From the NCBI RefSeq assembly GCF_947179165.1, contig NC_077239.1, forward strand, positions 65,695,134-65,759,133: DNA of 64,000 nt. Reading direction: 5' to 3'. Below the pieces are notes generated by a model. It did no database searches and had not been told where the DNA came from. It saw nothing but the letters and a program-made list of their open reading frames with translations. The translations under genes were made by a program, and so were the position numbers. The DNA is from Solanum dulcamara (lineage: Eukaryota; Streptophyta; Magnoliopsida; Solanales; Solanaceae). This document shows, piece by piece, positions 46,780 to 58,260 of the stretch (the stretch's first letter is position 1; every line of letters begins with the position of its first letter).

Positions 46780-47733
46780 TCTGGAATGGAGATGAATCAT
46801 CTCTAATTGTAGAGGTAAAAGGAAAGCAAGATCAGGACCCCATTCTCCTTCAATTGAAAGATGAGGTTCACAAGTAGAAGGTAATGACTTTTGCCAAAGG
46901 GGGAGATGGAGTGTTGAGATATCAAGGGTGATTATGTATTCCAAGTTTTGATGGCATTCGAGAGAGAATTATGGTAGAAGCCCATAATTCTAGGTATTCC
47001 ATATATCCAGGTTCGACAAAGATGTACCATGACTTGAGAGAAGTATTCTAGTGGAGTGGGATGAAGAGAGATATAACAGAGTTTGTGTTCAAAAGCCCGA
47101 ACTACCAATAAGTTAAAGTTAAGCAGCAAAGGCCTTGTGGAGTGGCTCAAAATATAGAGATCCCAGAATGGAAGTGAGAGATTATCAACATAGACTTCAT
47201 TATCGATTTATTGCGAACCCGTAAACAACATGACTCTATTTGGGTGATTATAGATAGAATGATCAAATTGGCTCATTTTTTATCAGTTAAGACTACGTAC
47301 ATCTCAAAAGCTTTTTCCAAACTATATCTTAGAAAGATTGTTAGACTGCATGGAGTTTCTTTGGTACTGCTTTTCATCCGCAAACACAAAGCCAGGCAGA
47401 GCGTACGATACAAACTTTGGAGGATATGTTGAGAGACTGTGTAATCAACTTAAAATGTAATTGGGATGATCAATTACCTCTTATTGAGTTTGCATACAAT
47501 AATAGCTTCCATTCGAATATTCAAATGGCTCATTATGAATCTATATATGGGAGGAGATGTAGATCACCAATTGGTTGGTTCAAAGTTGGTGAAACAGAGT
47601 TGATTTAACCAGACTTGGTTCACCAAGCTATGGAGAAGGTGAAAACCATTCAAGAGAGGTTAAGGACTACTCAAAGTCACTAGAAATCCTACACTGATAT
47701 TAGGAGGAGAGATTTGGAGTTCGAAGTGTATGA
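46780..47733 (+). pseudogene. Element H integrase
   Basis: The zinc module is ruined: the second His is Tyr (SIYPG near 47000) and both Cys of the pair are replaced (FKSPNYQ near 47090-47110). The first catalytic Asp remains (INIDFI, near 47190). A deletion near 47355 removes the region with the second Asp, joining HGVSLV to [10 protein letters not shown]. The Glu motif ([14 protein letters not shown], near 47395) and the [13 protein letters not shown] stretch are readable in two frames. Stops are frequent. Confidence 0.88.
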
Positions 47734-48189
47734 TTGGGTTACTTGAAAGTTTCACCCATGAAGGGTGTGATGAGATTTAGAAATAAAGGGAAGCTTAGTC
47801 CCCGCTACATTGGTCCTTATCATATTGTGAAGAGGGTTGGTAACGTAGCCTATAAATTGGAGTTGCCCCGAGAATTAGCAGCTATTCATCCCGTGTTTCA
47901 CATCTCTATGCTTAAGAAGTTTATGAGAGATCCTTCACTTCTTATCCCGATTGAGAGCATTGGGGTGAAAGAGAGTTTGAGATATGAAGAGATTCCAGTC
48001 CAGATTCTTGATGGTCAAGTTCGCAAATTAAGAACTAAGAAAGTGGCGTCTGTCAAATTCCTATGGCGAAATCAATTTGTTAAAGAGGCAATATGGGAAG
48101 CTGAAGGAGATATGAAGGATAAATATCCTCATCTATTCATGCCTTCCAAGGATGATGTTGAAGGTAATATTCCTTACTTCTACCTTTGA
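47734..48189 (+). pseudogene. Element H integrase C-terminus with chromodomain
   Basis: An unbroken frame of 151 codons ending at a natural-looking stop. It has the SH3-like part (SPRYIGPYHIVKRVG), the IHPVFHISMLKKF box and a chromodomain-type tail (RTKKVASVKFLWRNQF, EAIWEAEGDMKDKYPHLF). In this group the tail directs insertion into heterochromatin. The first residues (MGYLKVS) come from a frame change, since relatives read VFLKVSPMKG. It ends about 165 bases before the 3' LTR. Confidence 0.9.
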
Positions 48190-48340
48190 GTTGATGTGTA
48201 TTCTTGAGTTTGAGTCATTGACTATTTCAGTATGTGTTATTTGAACATTTGAGTATCAGAGTTTTTGAGAAATTTATGTTGTGATGATATTTGTTATTCA
48301 TGACCCCTAGTTTTATCTTCATTCGAGGATGAATAATCCC

Positions 48341-48353
48341 AAGGGGGAGATTT
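48341..48353 (+). promoter_or_regulatory. Polypurine tract of element H
   Basis: AAGGGGGAGATTT directly precedes the LTR start TGTAACACCCCC. Confidence 0.75.
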
Positions 48354-48915
48354 TGTAACACCCCCTAAAATGTTGTATGTGGTGTTTCAATTCTCGAAAA
48401 AATGATACTACTGTATTTTAGATATAACTTTTCATTGAATAGTCCAAATTAGGTGATTCAAATTTTTGAATAACCCCAACGGCATTACCTACAACTTTTA
48501 TGAGACCATATCTTAAGATTCGAAGGATACATAGGTCAAATAAAATAAGTTTTGCAAGACATGGTGCTGTAACAAAATGAAGTATTTGTAGAAGAAAAAT
48601 TATATTTTATGGTAGGCTACTCCAAATCGGTTGATTCTTGAACGACATGAAAGTATCTTCTATATATACAATTCATATAAGACACAGAATCCTAATTAGG
48701 AATATATGTTATTTAAATGCAGCTCTGAAAAAGGGTATTCCGTTAAATGAATGATCATCTCACCAACCATGGAAAGATCTAGATCTATTTGACATCACTC
48801 ATGACATCAATAGTTCTCCATTTAATATCATTCATGAGATCACAATCCTTCATTGAATTTTTAAGATCATCCTTTGTAATTATTTTTATTTATTGTTAGG
48901 TCACTCCTCCACACC

Positions 48916-48923
48916 TATAAATA
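48916..48923 (+). promoter_or_regulatory. TATA box in 3' LTR of element H
   Basis: TATAAATA, same context as at 41887-41894. Confidence 0.65.
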
Positions 48924-49833
48924 CCCATCTTATTTTCTCATTTTATTCATCAAGCTTTCTTAAGCAACTCTTCTCTCTATACACTTCTTTACTCATTCTC
49001 AAATATAGTTTTAGATTTTAGTAGTGTATAAATACTATTCTAGTGATTCTTATACTCCGGGTAGTACACAAAACGCTCCAACGAGGAGAAAAGGCTAGGG
49101 GTTCAAGAGTGATCATTGAGTTCTTCAATTCAGAGTAAAGCTTCGAATTCTAGGTATGTAAGGCTATTCATAGCATTGGATTGAGTTCGTCCATGCGCCC
49201 AATATTTAAATTCATTGTAATTGAGTTATAGTTGAGTTTTACCCAGATATTGAATTCTAAATGAATTAATTCATCTTCTATTGAGTTAGATAAATTTATG
49301 CATTGAGATTATTATTATTTTTATCTTTCATATTATTGAAATTATTGTTCATGGCTACTTTCCCATTAACCCTAATTGATTTGATGTTCATGAATATTTT
49401 TACACGTGTTTTGCGTAAAGATGATGGCTTTTAATATTTATCGAAAAAAGAGTAATTTGAATTAATACTATATATGTATTTTATTGAGTTTTGAAAGAGC
49501 AAAAACATTGAGTTTAAATGAATTTGAGTAAATGATATTTTAAGCAAGATGTTTTAATAAGATGTAAACAATGTTTTGAAGTGTAATGATTGATGAAGAG
49601 GTACTAATATGAGTTTAATTTTTTCCCAATAAGACTAGATGATGATGTTAATATGAGCACATATTTTAGGAGTAGTATTGAGCATTGAGTTGGGTAAAAG
49701 TTTAATTGACTCAAACCTAAGAACTACGTTGGCAGCGTAGGATGGAGGCTATACTGCCATTTTACATACTCGTACATTTCATGTACTGACGTCAGTCGAC
49801 CTACATCATTTTATGATGCAGATACAAGTGTTA

Positions 49834-49838
49834 GAGAT
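49834..49838. repeat. Target-site duplication GAGAT (left)
   Basis: GAGAT is repeated at 52708-52712. The 5' LTR of element H has a single GAGAT here, confirming it as a duplication. Confidence 0.9.
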
Positions 49839-52290
49839 TGTGACACCCTGATCTTAATAGGGTGTGATGGGCACCCGACCCCATGCTTGGAGCCGAGCGA
49901 ACCCGCTGCTTCATAGTACATACTTAATCTCTTTAGACTTTTACATCAATAAGAACTGAAAAACATAACTAAGCTTCCCGAATCTTTTTTCCCCCAAAAT
50001 CTATCATCCCATAAAACTCGTGATATGCGACATAATAACCTATCGGCTGGTGATGCCACTTACAAAGCTAACACTCTATACCCACGACTCTGTCTGCAAA
50101 GTCTCTAACTTCGAATGAAACATCATAGCACCTATACCCTGACTCGGCAGCACTCCAGGAACAAGTGGAGTTGCTAACTCCGCTGCAACATCTTCTATAA
50201 TAGCTTCTACTCATCTTGGTTTACCTGCGCGGCATGAAACGCAGCCCCCGGAGAAAAAGGGGGTCAGTATGAGTAATGTACTGAATATGTAAGGCATGAA
50301 AATCAGCATAACAAAGAACATAAGGTATGAACAACCATATCATAGAATCATAGAACATATAGTGAGATAAGAGAGTAACTTGTACATATGGGTGCCCTTT
50401 TAGGCCGGATGCCATGCATGCTTGTCTTTTCCTTTAAAAACATTTCTTTTTCATATACATAGAAAATAGAACATGTCATATCGCCCACATATATCCCCCT
50501 CCAGGAATCCCGCGTCTGGGATGGAAATTACTCCAACTGATCAAGTGGGAATGCGTCTATAGCGCCACATATACACCTCCCCATATACCCAATATACATA
50601 TAAATATACATATAGACAGCATGCACGAGAGCCCAACGAAAGTCGTGTATTTATCGGAGTGAAGAAAGGTCGGTAACCTCCGATTGTATTATAGACTAAC
50701 CATGGTCGCTTTGTCTCACCTTGAAGGAACAATTATTATAGGATGAGACTATCAACGAAGGATAATATTAAGAGAACGTAGAATAAGGTCACAATCTTGT
50801 AAGGCGCCAAATCGTATACATATGCACATAGGACCAATTTTCAAGACTTGTAGAATAATCGGAATGAGCTATGATTCAAAAAATCAAGATAAGATTCATG
50901 TCAAGTACCTTTCAAAAATTTCCATGGATTATATCAAAATAAAACTTTTGAAATCATATACACGTATCTATGAACGAGAAAATATCCTTTGGAAACTCAA
51001 GAAAATTGGCCATCCTAGTAGCTCTACGAATAGGACTTCCTTGAAATTGTATAAAATGTTATATACTTGTTTCATAAAACCCATGCCAAAAGAAAGAGTA
51101 GCTCTATATACTTATGTCAAAACATGCCAAGAGAAAGAAGGGTAAACCTTTGTTTTGGGAAACTATAGACATTTTGGAAAACATTGAAGGGTTATAAGAA
51201 GTCATTTCCTTGGGACCATTGACACCTAGCTTTTGAAAACACAGAAAATATGTAAGCACTTATGAAACCATAACATCAGAATCATGCCTTGAAAGAAAAG
51301 GGTAAGCCTTACATACTTATGTCAAATACATGCCAAAGAAGGAACGGTTAGCTTTACATACCAGTGCCGCGCCTTACTAGCTACGCTTATGCGTCCAACT
51401 TGTTTTTCTACATTCAAGAGAGTTGACATATTCATTAGATTCACCACCATATACTTGTCTTAATCCTTCAAATAAATTAATTTCCAATCTGCCAAAATTT
51501 CAGCAGCATCTCCCCTATAAATACACCATCCTCGAGATCTCAACTTGGCCACCATGTCAGCAACCATATCAACAACAACAACCAGCAGTATATATACAAT
51601 CAAATCACCTCAAATTTACACAACACAAGCTCCAAACAGCTAGCATAAAACTACGTTACCAAAATAGAGTTTTTAACCTTTATTTCGTAAAATCTTTAAC
51701 CATACCAACCGGGGGGTCGTGTGGCTGAAACCAGAAGCAACCACACACTTTTTAAAACACTTTAAATCCCTACAACACGCAACCCAACCAGATGCAACCG
51801 CAACACCACAACGACAACACACTACGCGACTTCGATTTAGCTACTACGATTTTAATTTAGTAGTTACAAACATCAAGCATCCTTATACAATTTCTCTACT
51901 TCTAGTCATATTTAGGACATGTAATACACCTCATAACAATATCATAAACTCCAACTTGAAAGGAAAACCCTTACCTTGCCATAAACTCGTCAAACTCGTC
52001 GAAACTTGCCTCGGAAGCTCTCCTAACGCAGCAAGAACTTTGGGACTGCTTGGTGACGTTTTGGTGCTGCTCCAAATCATATATTTTCATTACTAATACC
52101 TTCATAACATCATGGTACACCATAGATAATTAATTCACGGGACAAAATCAGAAAACTTACCTCTTTTCTCCTCCAAATCCGTAGGTCTTTCTCTCTAGTC
52201 TAGAGTTTCTCTTCTTCTCTTCTTTTATTTTCTAGACTTTTCTTGAAATAAATGGAACTTATGAGATATTGATGACTAAAAGTCATCTTC

Positions 52291-52307
52291 ATATATATAT
52301 ATATATA
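52291..52307 (-). promoter_or_regulatory. TA-repeat TATA region of the solo LTR
   Basis: An (AT)n run of 17 bases about 400 bases into the LTR on the minus strand, followed by transcribed-looking sequence. Probable U3 promoter. Confidence 0.5.
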
Positions 52308-52322
52308 GGCTACTTTAAGGGG

Positions 52323-52394
52323 GTGACATGTGTCAACCCCTAAGTGGTGACACATGTCAAGCCCTAAGTGGTGACAAGTGTCAAGCCTTCATTG
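52323..52394 (-). repeat. Three 24-bp direct repeats upstream of the TATA region
   Basis: Units 52323-52346, 52347-52370 and 52371-52394 share GTGACA, GTGTCAA or ATGTCAA, and CCCCTAAGTG or GCCCTAAGTG. The partly palindromic core is TGACATGTGTCA. Confidence 0.8.
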
Positions 52395-53107
52395 GGCCAA
52401 CACCTCTCTCTCCTCCAATGGCGGGCTGCCACATGGCATGTGGGGACCACCCCGACATGAATTTTCTTGAACACTTTGGTTGTGAAATTCCCGATTTATC
52501 CCTAGCCTTCCACAATATTATCATAGGCCAATTTGTGAATTTTCCTTTTTGCCCTTTGCCTTTCCCTATATTTCCACACTATTAATATTCATAAATAATA
52601 TTCATAACCAACTTGTATATATAAAATATTTTTTGAGGATGGTCATTCTCTTAACCTTATCATGGCTACCTTGAAATATCCAACCGTATAAAATACGGGA
52701 TATAACAGAGATCCTCAATTGATGCATCGTTGAAGATCATTACTTTTCAGCTATTTGGTGAGTCCTTCTTGTGTTCAGAGGAACTCTTTATCCTTTTATT
52801 ATTGTTGAGTATTATGTTTCTTTTGAGGTAGCCATGGACATGTCATTGGCACCATCTGATAGTGTTAGAGGTTTCTTCGATAGAGTTTGATGATGTAATT
52901 GGATTAGTTCTCCTTTGAAACTACTTTTTCTAAGGATTATTTTCTTTCATTTGATATTGATAATAACAAGCCCACATAAATATTCTTATTTTCACTTAAG
53001 TCTTCCGCTGATGAATGAATGAGTAATGAGACCAAATGGTTCTCTCGGAGGCCAGAGATGGTTTTGGAGTGCCGGTCATGCCTAGGGTACCCTCTCGGGG
53101 TGTGACA

Positions 53108-53560
53108 ATATGCTAAGTACATCAAGCACCTGGATGCAACTAGCTGCCCGGCCCGCATAAAGTATATGATCCCAATTGGTGAGAGACTATAATCACCCTT
53201 CCACTAGCCCAGAGGAATGCTAGGCATGGCGAATATAACAGTCCTAGCATAACAGTCTAAAACTGCATGATGAGGGGATAGCCAATCCATTCCCAGAATA
53301 ACATCGAAGTTCAGCATATCTAGTAAAAAAAATCTACCCGAGTCTCATACCCCTAAATAGTTACCATACAGGATTTACAAAACTGATCCACTACTAAGTA
53401 ATCCCCTACCGGGGTTGAAACATGCAACGACACCTAAAGTGACTAATAAGAAATACCTAAACTAGGAGCAACATATGTAGACACATAGGATTATGTGGAA
53501 CCTGGATCATACAAAGCTGAAGCAATCTGCTGACAAATAAAAATAGTACCTATGATAACA
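53108..53560 (-). pseudogene. Element K protease fragment
   Basis: On the minus strand the words LDMLNFDVILGMDWLSPHHA and CYARTVIFAMP mark a retropepsin-like protease closely related to that of element B (DIVNFDLIMGMEWLSPH). A shifted frame reads GQLVASRCLMYLAYC, the part before the RT linker. It stops at 53107, where the LTR of element H ends, so RT and the rest are missing. Stops are scattered. Confidence 0.82.
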
Positions 53561-54960
53561 TCATTTGATGCCTCAGACTCTACCCTCACCGAAGCAGAAT
53601 AGAAATGTCCATGTTAGCCTGTCCTACGGCCATCTGCCCTGCCACTTGACCTGCCTCCCTAGGGACCTCCCCAAATACCATGCTAACCATCATCACGACC
53701 CTGAACCCGATCTATACCTCCTGGTGGAGGTGGCACTACTGCCAATGATCTAGCTCGACTGAGACACTCTCTAGCCCAGTGCTCTAGTGAGCCATAATCA
53801 AAGCATCCTGAAACTGAGCGGCCTATGATAACTTATCCGTAGTAGGAAGAAAGCAGACCTAATTCCCTTGAGCTCTGCCCTATGGTGAAACCCCCTGAAT
53901 GAGGTTGACTACCTTCAACTACTGGCAGGGTGGCCTAAATCGACTGGCCGGACTAACCCTATTGGTACTTATCCTGTTGGAACTACTAGCAGGGCCTGTC
54001 ATAACTATCCTAGACCCTAGATTGGGATACACTATAGCTACCCTGATATTTGGGCCTCTTATCGCTACCACATTGGGCCTAGCAATGTATAATCTCGATC
54101 GTGCTGGCATAATCCACCACATACGGGGTCTCAATCTGCATACAAAATACTCGGCAATCTTCATATAGACCTACTCTAATTGAGTAAACTGATCTTGGAG
54201 TTGTTCCCTAATACTCTTAGGGATGTATCAATCTAGGAAAGCCTCTGAGAACTGGGTCCATGTCAATGGTGGTGACCCAGCTAACTTGGATTGTAAATAA
54301 GAGTACCACCACTGCATGGCTACCCTTCTAAACTGGTGAGCAATGAAGTCGGTGCCTTTGGACTCCACAAGACCCAACAAATAGAGCTTCTCCTGACAGA
54401 TAGCCAAGAACTCCATGATATCCTCGCCAATAGCTCTAGAAAATGTCGGGGGTGATAGCCTCTGAAATACCCCTAAAATCTTCTACTCCTATAATGATAT
54501 CACAACCTTTGGAACTGTTAGCAGGGGTGCAACAACTGGTGGAGGTGGCTAAACCTCAGGTGTTGGCTAGGTGAGCAGATCCCGTAGTGCTGGTATGCCT
54601 ACTACTAGGGCCGGGGCCTGTGGTACAACCCCAATAGCCTTGAGGAGCTGCACAATCATTGCCTGCAATGCTGGGGTCATAACTAGTGTGGTTGAGGACT
54701 ATTCTGCTAGTGGTGTCCCCTCTGGCTGAGGAGGAATAGGAGAGTCCTGATGCTTTTCTACTAGCTCCTTCTTTATCTCCAGGTCGGGAGCTGGTATTTC
54801 TCCCCTGCCTACTCTACAGGGCCGGCGACTAGGCCTGCCCAGCACTGGTGGGTCATCATCTCTAGTAGTACTGCGTTTATGAACAATCTCTATGAAAGAG
54901 CAAAACAAATGAGATTTAAGGAACCCAATAAGACACAAGAATGCACAAAATGAAACAACA
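53561..54960 (-). pseudogene. Element K Gag
   Basis: Minus-strand Gag. The N-terminal part (54938-54699) includes RPSRRPCRVGRGEIP and EGTPLAE, a Pro-rich linker follows with stops, then the Gag domain (FLAICQEKLYLLGLVESKG, FIAHQFRRVAMQWWYSYL, PPLTWTQFSEAFLD at 54416-54228, continuing IPKSIREQLQDQF). A single zinc knuckle at 53764-53805 reads CFDYGSLEHWAREC, with Tyr for the second Cys. Several stops and at least two frameshifts. Plus-strand open frames in this interval are shadows. Confidence 0.85.
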
Positions 54961-55074
54961 TAGAGATCATTCCTAATGACATCATGTAGCCTCCCGAAGA
55001 TAAGTTATGGATATCTCTGCACCTATATAAGAGACTTTACAATACGTTAGTTTTGTATAAGTGAGACCAATGAA

Positions 55075-55092
55075 CCTGGACTCTGATACCAA
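55075..55092 (-). promoter_or_regulatory. Primer-binding site of element K
   Basis: The minus strand reads TTGGTATCAGAGTCCAGG, two bases inside the LTR end. Confidence 0.88.
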
Positions 55093-55094
55093 CT

Positions 55095-57895
55095 TGTCAT
55101 GACCCGATTTCTCAGGTCATAATAACACCTACTATAACCCAACAGTAGGTAAGCCAACCCGTAAACCCAAAACTCTAAGTAATGGGTTTGAGGGCAGAAA
55201 CTAAATAAGAGTGGTGAATTATAAAAGTAAGCATAATGAATAAGCAGAAGTAAACCAAAATATGATATAAATAACTAAAGATCCCTCCCAAAACCTGAAA
55301 GTCACAAGTACAGAGTTGCTATAAAATAAATGACGAGTACAAGTCCCGGAAGTGGACAGGAAATATATCTACAACAACCATCTAGTCTCAAAAGGAAAAG
55401 ACGGGCCATCCAGACTGAAGGAGACAGAAATGATCCAAAAATACCACGTGCTCACCCTAGTCTCTGAATCTGACTATAATAGGCTTGATCTATCAACGAC
55501 GATAGCTGGTGCTAGGTACTACATCACAAAAGTAAATGCAGAGTGCAGTACAAGTATTAAGATAATAGGTACCCAGTAGGCATCATAGGCCGACTAAGCA
55601 GAAAAGGTAAAAACAATATGAAAAAGAGGAATAAACCTAAATAGGAATCAACATAAGTATCTAAAGTGAAAAGAGTACTATCTACGAGAACTATAGCTAA
55701 CTATACCCAGCTAGGCCCCTATAAGCCTAGTAGGGACACTCGTGTGCAAGTTAAATAAAAACCCGACTGAACCCCCATAAGCCCGCAGAGTACACTGAAT
55801 AGCTACAACTACCAAGGCTGGGAATCAAGAATCTGCAATGTCAGGATTTGAAGAACTGCATCATTTCCAAACCCAAAATCTCCAAGAATCAACGAACTAA
55901 AGGTGTCTTAGAGGTCAAGGCCGAGACTGGGACCCAAATGTTCGCTCGAATGTCTAACCTGGCCAAGGCTGGGACTGGGTGCCCAAATGCTCGTATAATA
56001 CATTAGTGGGGTCTAGGCCGATACTGGTTACTCGGATACTCACCCTAATGCATCAGTATGATTGAGGCACAAAGTGGGTACCCGGATGCTCATTATACTA
56101 GCAAGCTAGAAGAGGCCGGAGCTGGGTACTCAGATGCTCCCCGATAATTTAGAATGAAAGCTGAGACTAGGTGCCCGGATGCTCGCAGATAATTTATTCT
56201 ATGGTGCCAAATATTCTTCTTTCCAACTAGACAACAATAGTACCAAGAAGCTCCTACCCAATGTGACAACTGATATACTGCCAAAACTTGAACTGGAGCC
56301 GAAGCCAAATGGTCACAAAATCTAGTTTTGCCAATGTATCTCGAAGTCATGATTACACCGAGTTAAGGATAAGGGTGTTATTAAGAGCAAAGGTATCGCC
56401 TAGCTAAGTCCAACTACCAGCCTCTAACCCGCTATACCATTCTACAAGGATCTAAATTTGTCAGAGTGACGTCGAGGCAACTAAAGCAGGTTTACAAGCT
56501 ATACTAAGGCCAACATACTCGATAATATCAACAACATACTTCTAAATACCCAAAGACCCATTAAAAAGCCTAAACATGATTTCTAACATCTAAGATATAC
56601 ACATAAACTACCCAACCCAAATTCCATCAATCTCAACATGATTTAACACATTCCTTCTCAATCTAAAGAAAGGAAAGTCATAGCCTACCTATAGGCCGAA
56701 CACGCAAGCTCCAAATTACTGTGCCAGTGTTTTCCCCTTCTGAACAGCCTCGAAACAATATCACTCTGCTAAAAATAGAATCATAACATCGTTACGGTCG
56801 TTTAGACACTAATTTCATAATTTTTAGAGACCGACCAATTTTGGAGTCTAAAATGGGAAATGTGGGACCCGCATCTAGAATTTTAGATTTAATCCCAAAA
56901 ATAGGTTCGAAATGACTTCCCACCTCATAAATCAACAATATAACATGGTTTGGGGGGAACTACGTGGGACAAGCATGCAACCATAATTTGCAAAATTCAA
57001 ATAAAAGATCAAAAATGGCAGCTTCTTGATCATCTAATTTTGAAAAACCAAGACCCTTTCAACCCAAAACAATTACACTATGATAATCCTTATGAAAAAT
57101 CCCACAATCTAGCCTCAAAAATCACTCAAATCGGGTTTAAATTGATCAAGTTACAACCTCCACAATTTCAACACAATACAACTCTGAAAATCACTAGAGC
57201 AGTAGCTAAATTTGATTTCTTACCTCACACGAAACTTCTGCTTGAGTTTCTAAGCTCATCATTAGATTCCCCACGAAAATCTCTTGAAGTTGGACATTTA
57301 GATCATCAAATATGAGCTTGAAATGAAGGAGAAATCGACATATGAAGTAAAGCTAATTTCCACGTAAATGCTAAATTGGTTGCTTTAATAGAGGCGAGTG
57401 TGCACCAGATACGGTGCACTAGCGCACCACCAGATTCCAGCAATTACTAAATACTTGGTTTCGACGCTTCGGACTCATCTAGAGTCGAAAAAACATAAAC
57501 CATATATAGAATATGATTGAAAATAATATTTTGGACTCGATGGTACTATTTAAATTCCCATCAGATATCATTATAATCAAATGTGGGTCCCACTTTCGAA
57601 TACCAAAATCTACCTAGGCAATCAAAATGAAACTAAAAGTCTTGAGAACCGAACAAAAGGTTGTTCTAAAATAAACTCGATGTTCCAGAGATAACCGTGT
57701 TGTCAGAATTTCCATCCAAATGCATTTTTCAAGAATGCTGACTAAAGTCAACCATATGCTAACTTTCAAAGTCAAAAATGCCAAATGTCCCCAAACTCGT
57801 ATAGATTACTTCAAAACTCATGCCGACCATGCTCCTAGCCTAATTTGTCCATTTCGGAGCTAATGGAACCTCAAAATTCCATTCTGAGGTTTGTT
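55095..57895 (-). repeat. 5' LTR of element K, truncated at its start
   Basis: On the minus strand it ends GGTCATGACA at 55095. It aligns with the LTR of element B back to roughly base 550 of that LTR, then stops near 57895 where pararetrovirus sequence begins. It holds a repeat array at 55911-56190. Open frames inside are LTR sequence. Confidence 0.85.
55911..56190 (-). repeat. 48-50 bp repeat array in LTR of element K
   Basis: About five degenerate monomers, read in the opposite direction, with CTGGGTNCCCNNATGCTCG-type words. Confidence 0.65.
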
Positions 57896-58260
57896 TATAT
57901 GCTTCCCATACTGTTTTAGATAATTCTCCTAAGAAAGTTTCTAGATATGTATACATTATTTTTGCGTCTGTTTCATGGTAATTTTTGATAAAGTCTGCTA
58001 CTACAATTTCTTTCCATGGATCAATAACTGTATTCCATATTTGTGGATCATGGGTAGCTATATTTAGTATTTTTCTTTTATTTCCTCGTTGTAGTCTAAT
58101 GGGTTCTTCTATTAGCATTCGTCTACCTGCAGGTTTAATATTTTCATTTATTTCTATATCAAGTTTTGACCATGCTTTATGTGGTAAATTTCCTGTACTA
58201 TAACTAATAGTTTGGGCTGGAGTAGTTCTTTAGAAAGGGCTAGCACTATTTGAACTAGTT
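57896..58260 (-). pseudogene. Endogenous pararetrovirus coat protein, N-terminal part
   Basis: The beginning of a caulimovirid capsid protein region, directly after the movement protein on the minus strand. The stretch DPQIWNTVIDPWKEIVVADF and LETFLGELSKTVWEAY (about 58050-57900) resembles the conserved start of caulimovirid coat proteins. The frame then runs into LTR sequence at about 57895 (the last codons at 57840-57890 are LTR), so the zinc-finger half and the following protease are gone. A stop near 58229 separates it from the frame upstream. Identification is by wording and order, without a database comparison. Confidence 0.7.

Larger units (their letters stand above)
49839..52707 (-). 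mobile_element. Solo LTR, unrelated gypsy-type family (2,869 bp)
   Basis: Read on the minus strand it starts TGTTATATCCCGTATTTTAT at 52707 and ends CAGGGTGTCACA at 49839, with TG..CA termini and GAGAT duplications. No internal region remains, so it is the product of LTR-LTR recombination. It has its own TATA region near 52300 and repeated words such as ACTTATGTCAAA between about 51080 and 51340. Open frames inside (for example 51423-52096) show no protein domain. The start and end words fit LTRs of gypsy-type elements. Confidence 0.88.
41232..53107 (+). mobile_element. Ty3/gypsy chromovirus H, near full length, holding a solo LTR
   Basis: 5' LTR 41232-43462, interior 43463-48353 with gag, protease, RT, RNase H, integrase and chromodomain in order, and 3' LTR 48354-53107 interrupted by 49839-52707. 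The chromodomain-like C-terminus and the IHPVFHISMLKKF box place it among chromoviruses, probably the Tekay/Del clade. Without the insert the 3' LTR is about 1.88 kb, shorter than the 5' LTR because it lacks about 0.3 kb around 42700-42990. The flanking pentamers (GAAAC and ATATG) do not match. Confidence 0.88.
48354..53107 (+). repeat. 3' LTR of element H, interrupted
   Basis: It runs 48354-49838 and 52708-53107 around the solo LTR, starts TGTAACACCCCC and ends GGGGTGTGACA. It aligns with the 5' LTR throughout except for about 0.3 kb missing near 49755. Confidence 0.88.

Noticed and set aside
51423..52096. Two adjacent plus-strand open frames of 101 and 125 codons
   Set aside because: They lie within the solo LTR bounded by GAGAT duplications and have low-complexity, non-domain sequence.
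53899..54168. Plus-strand open frame with membrane-like residues
   Set aside because: It is the complement of the Gag gene of element K, whose minus-strand frame has clear domain wording.
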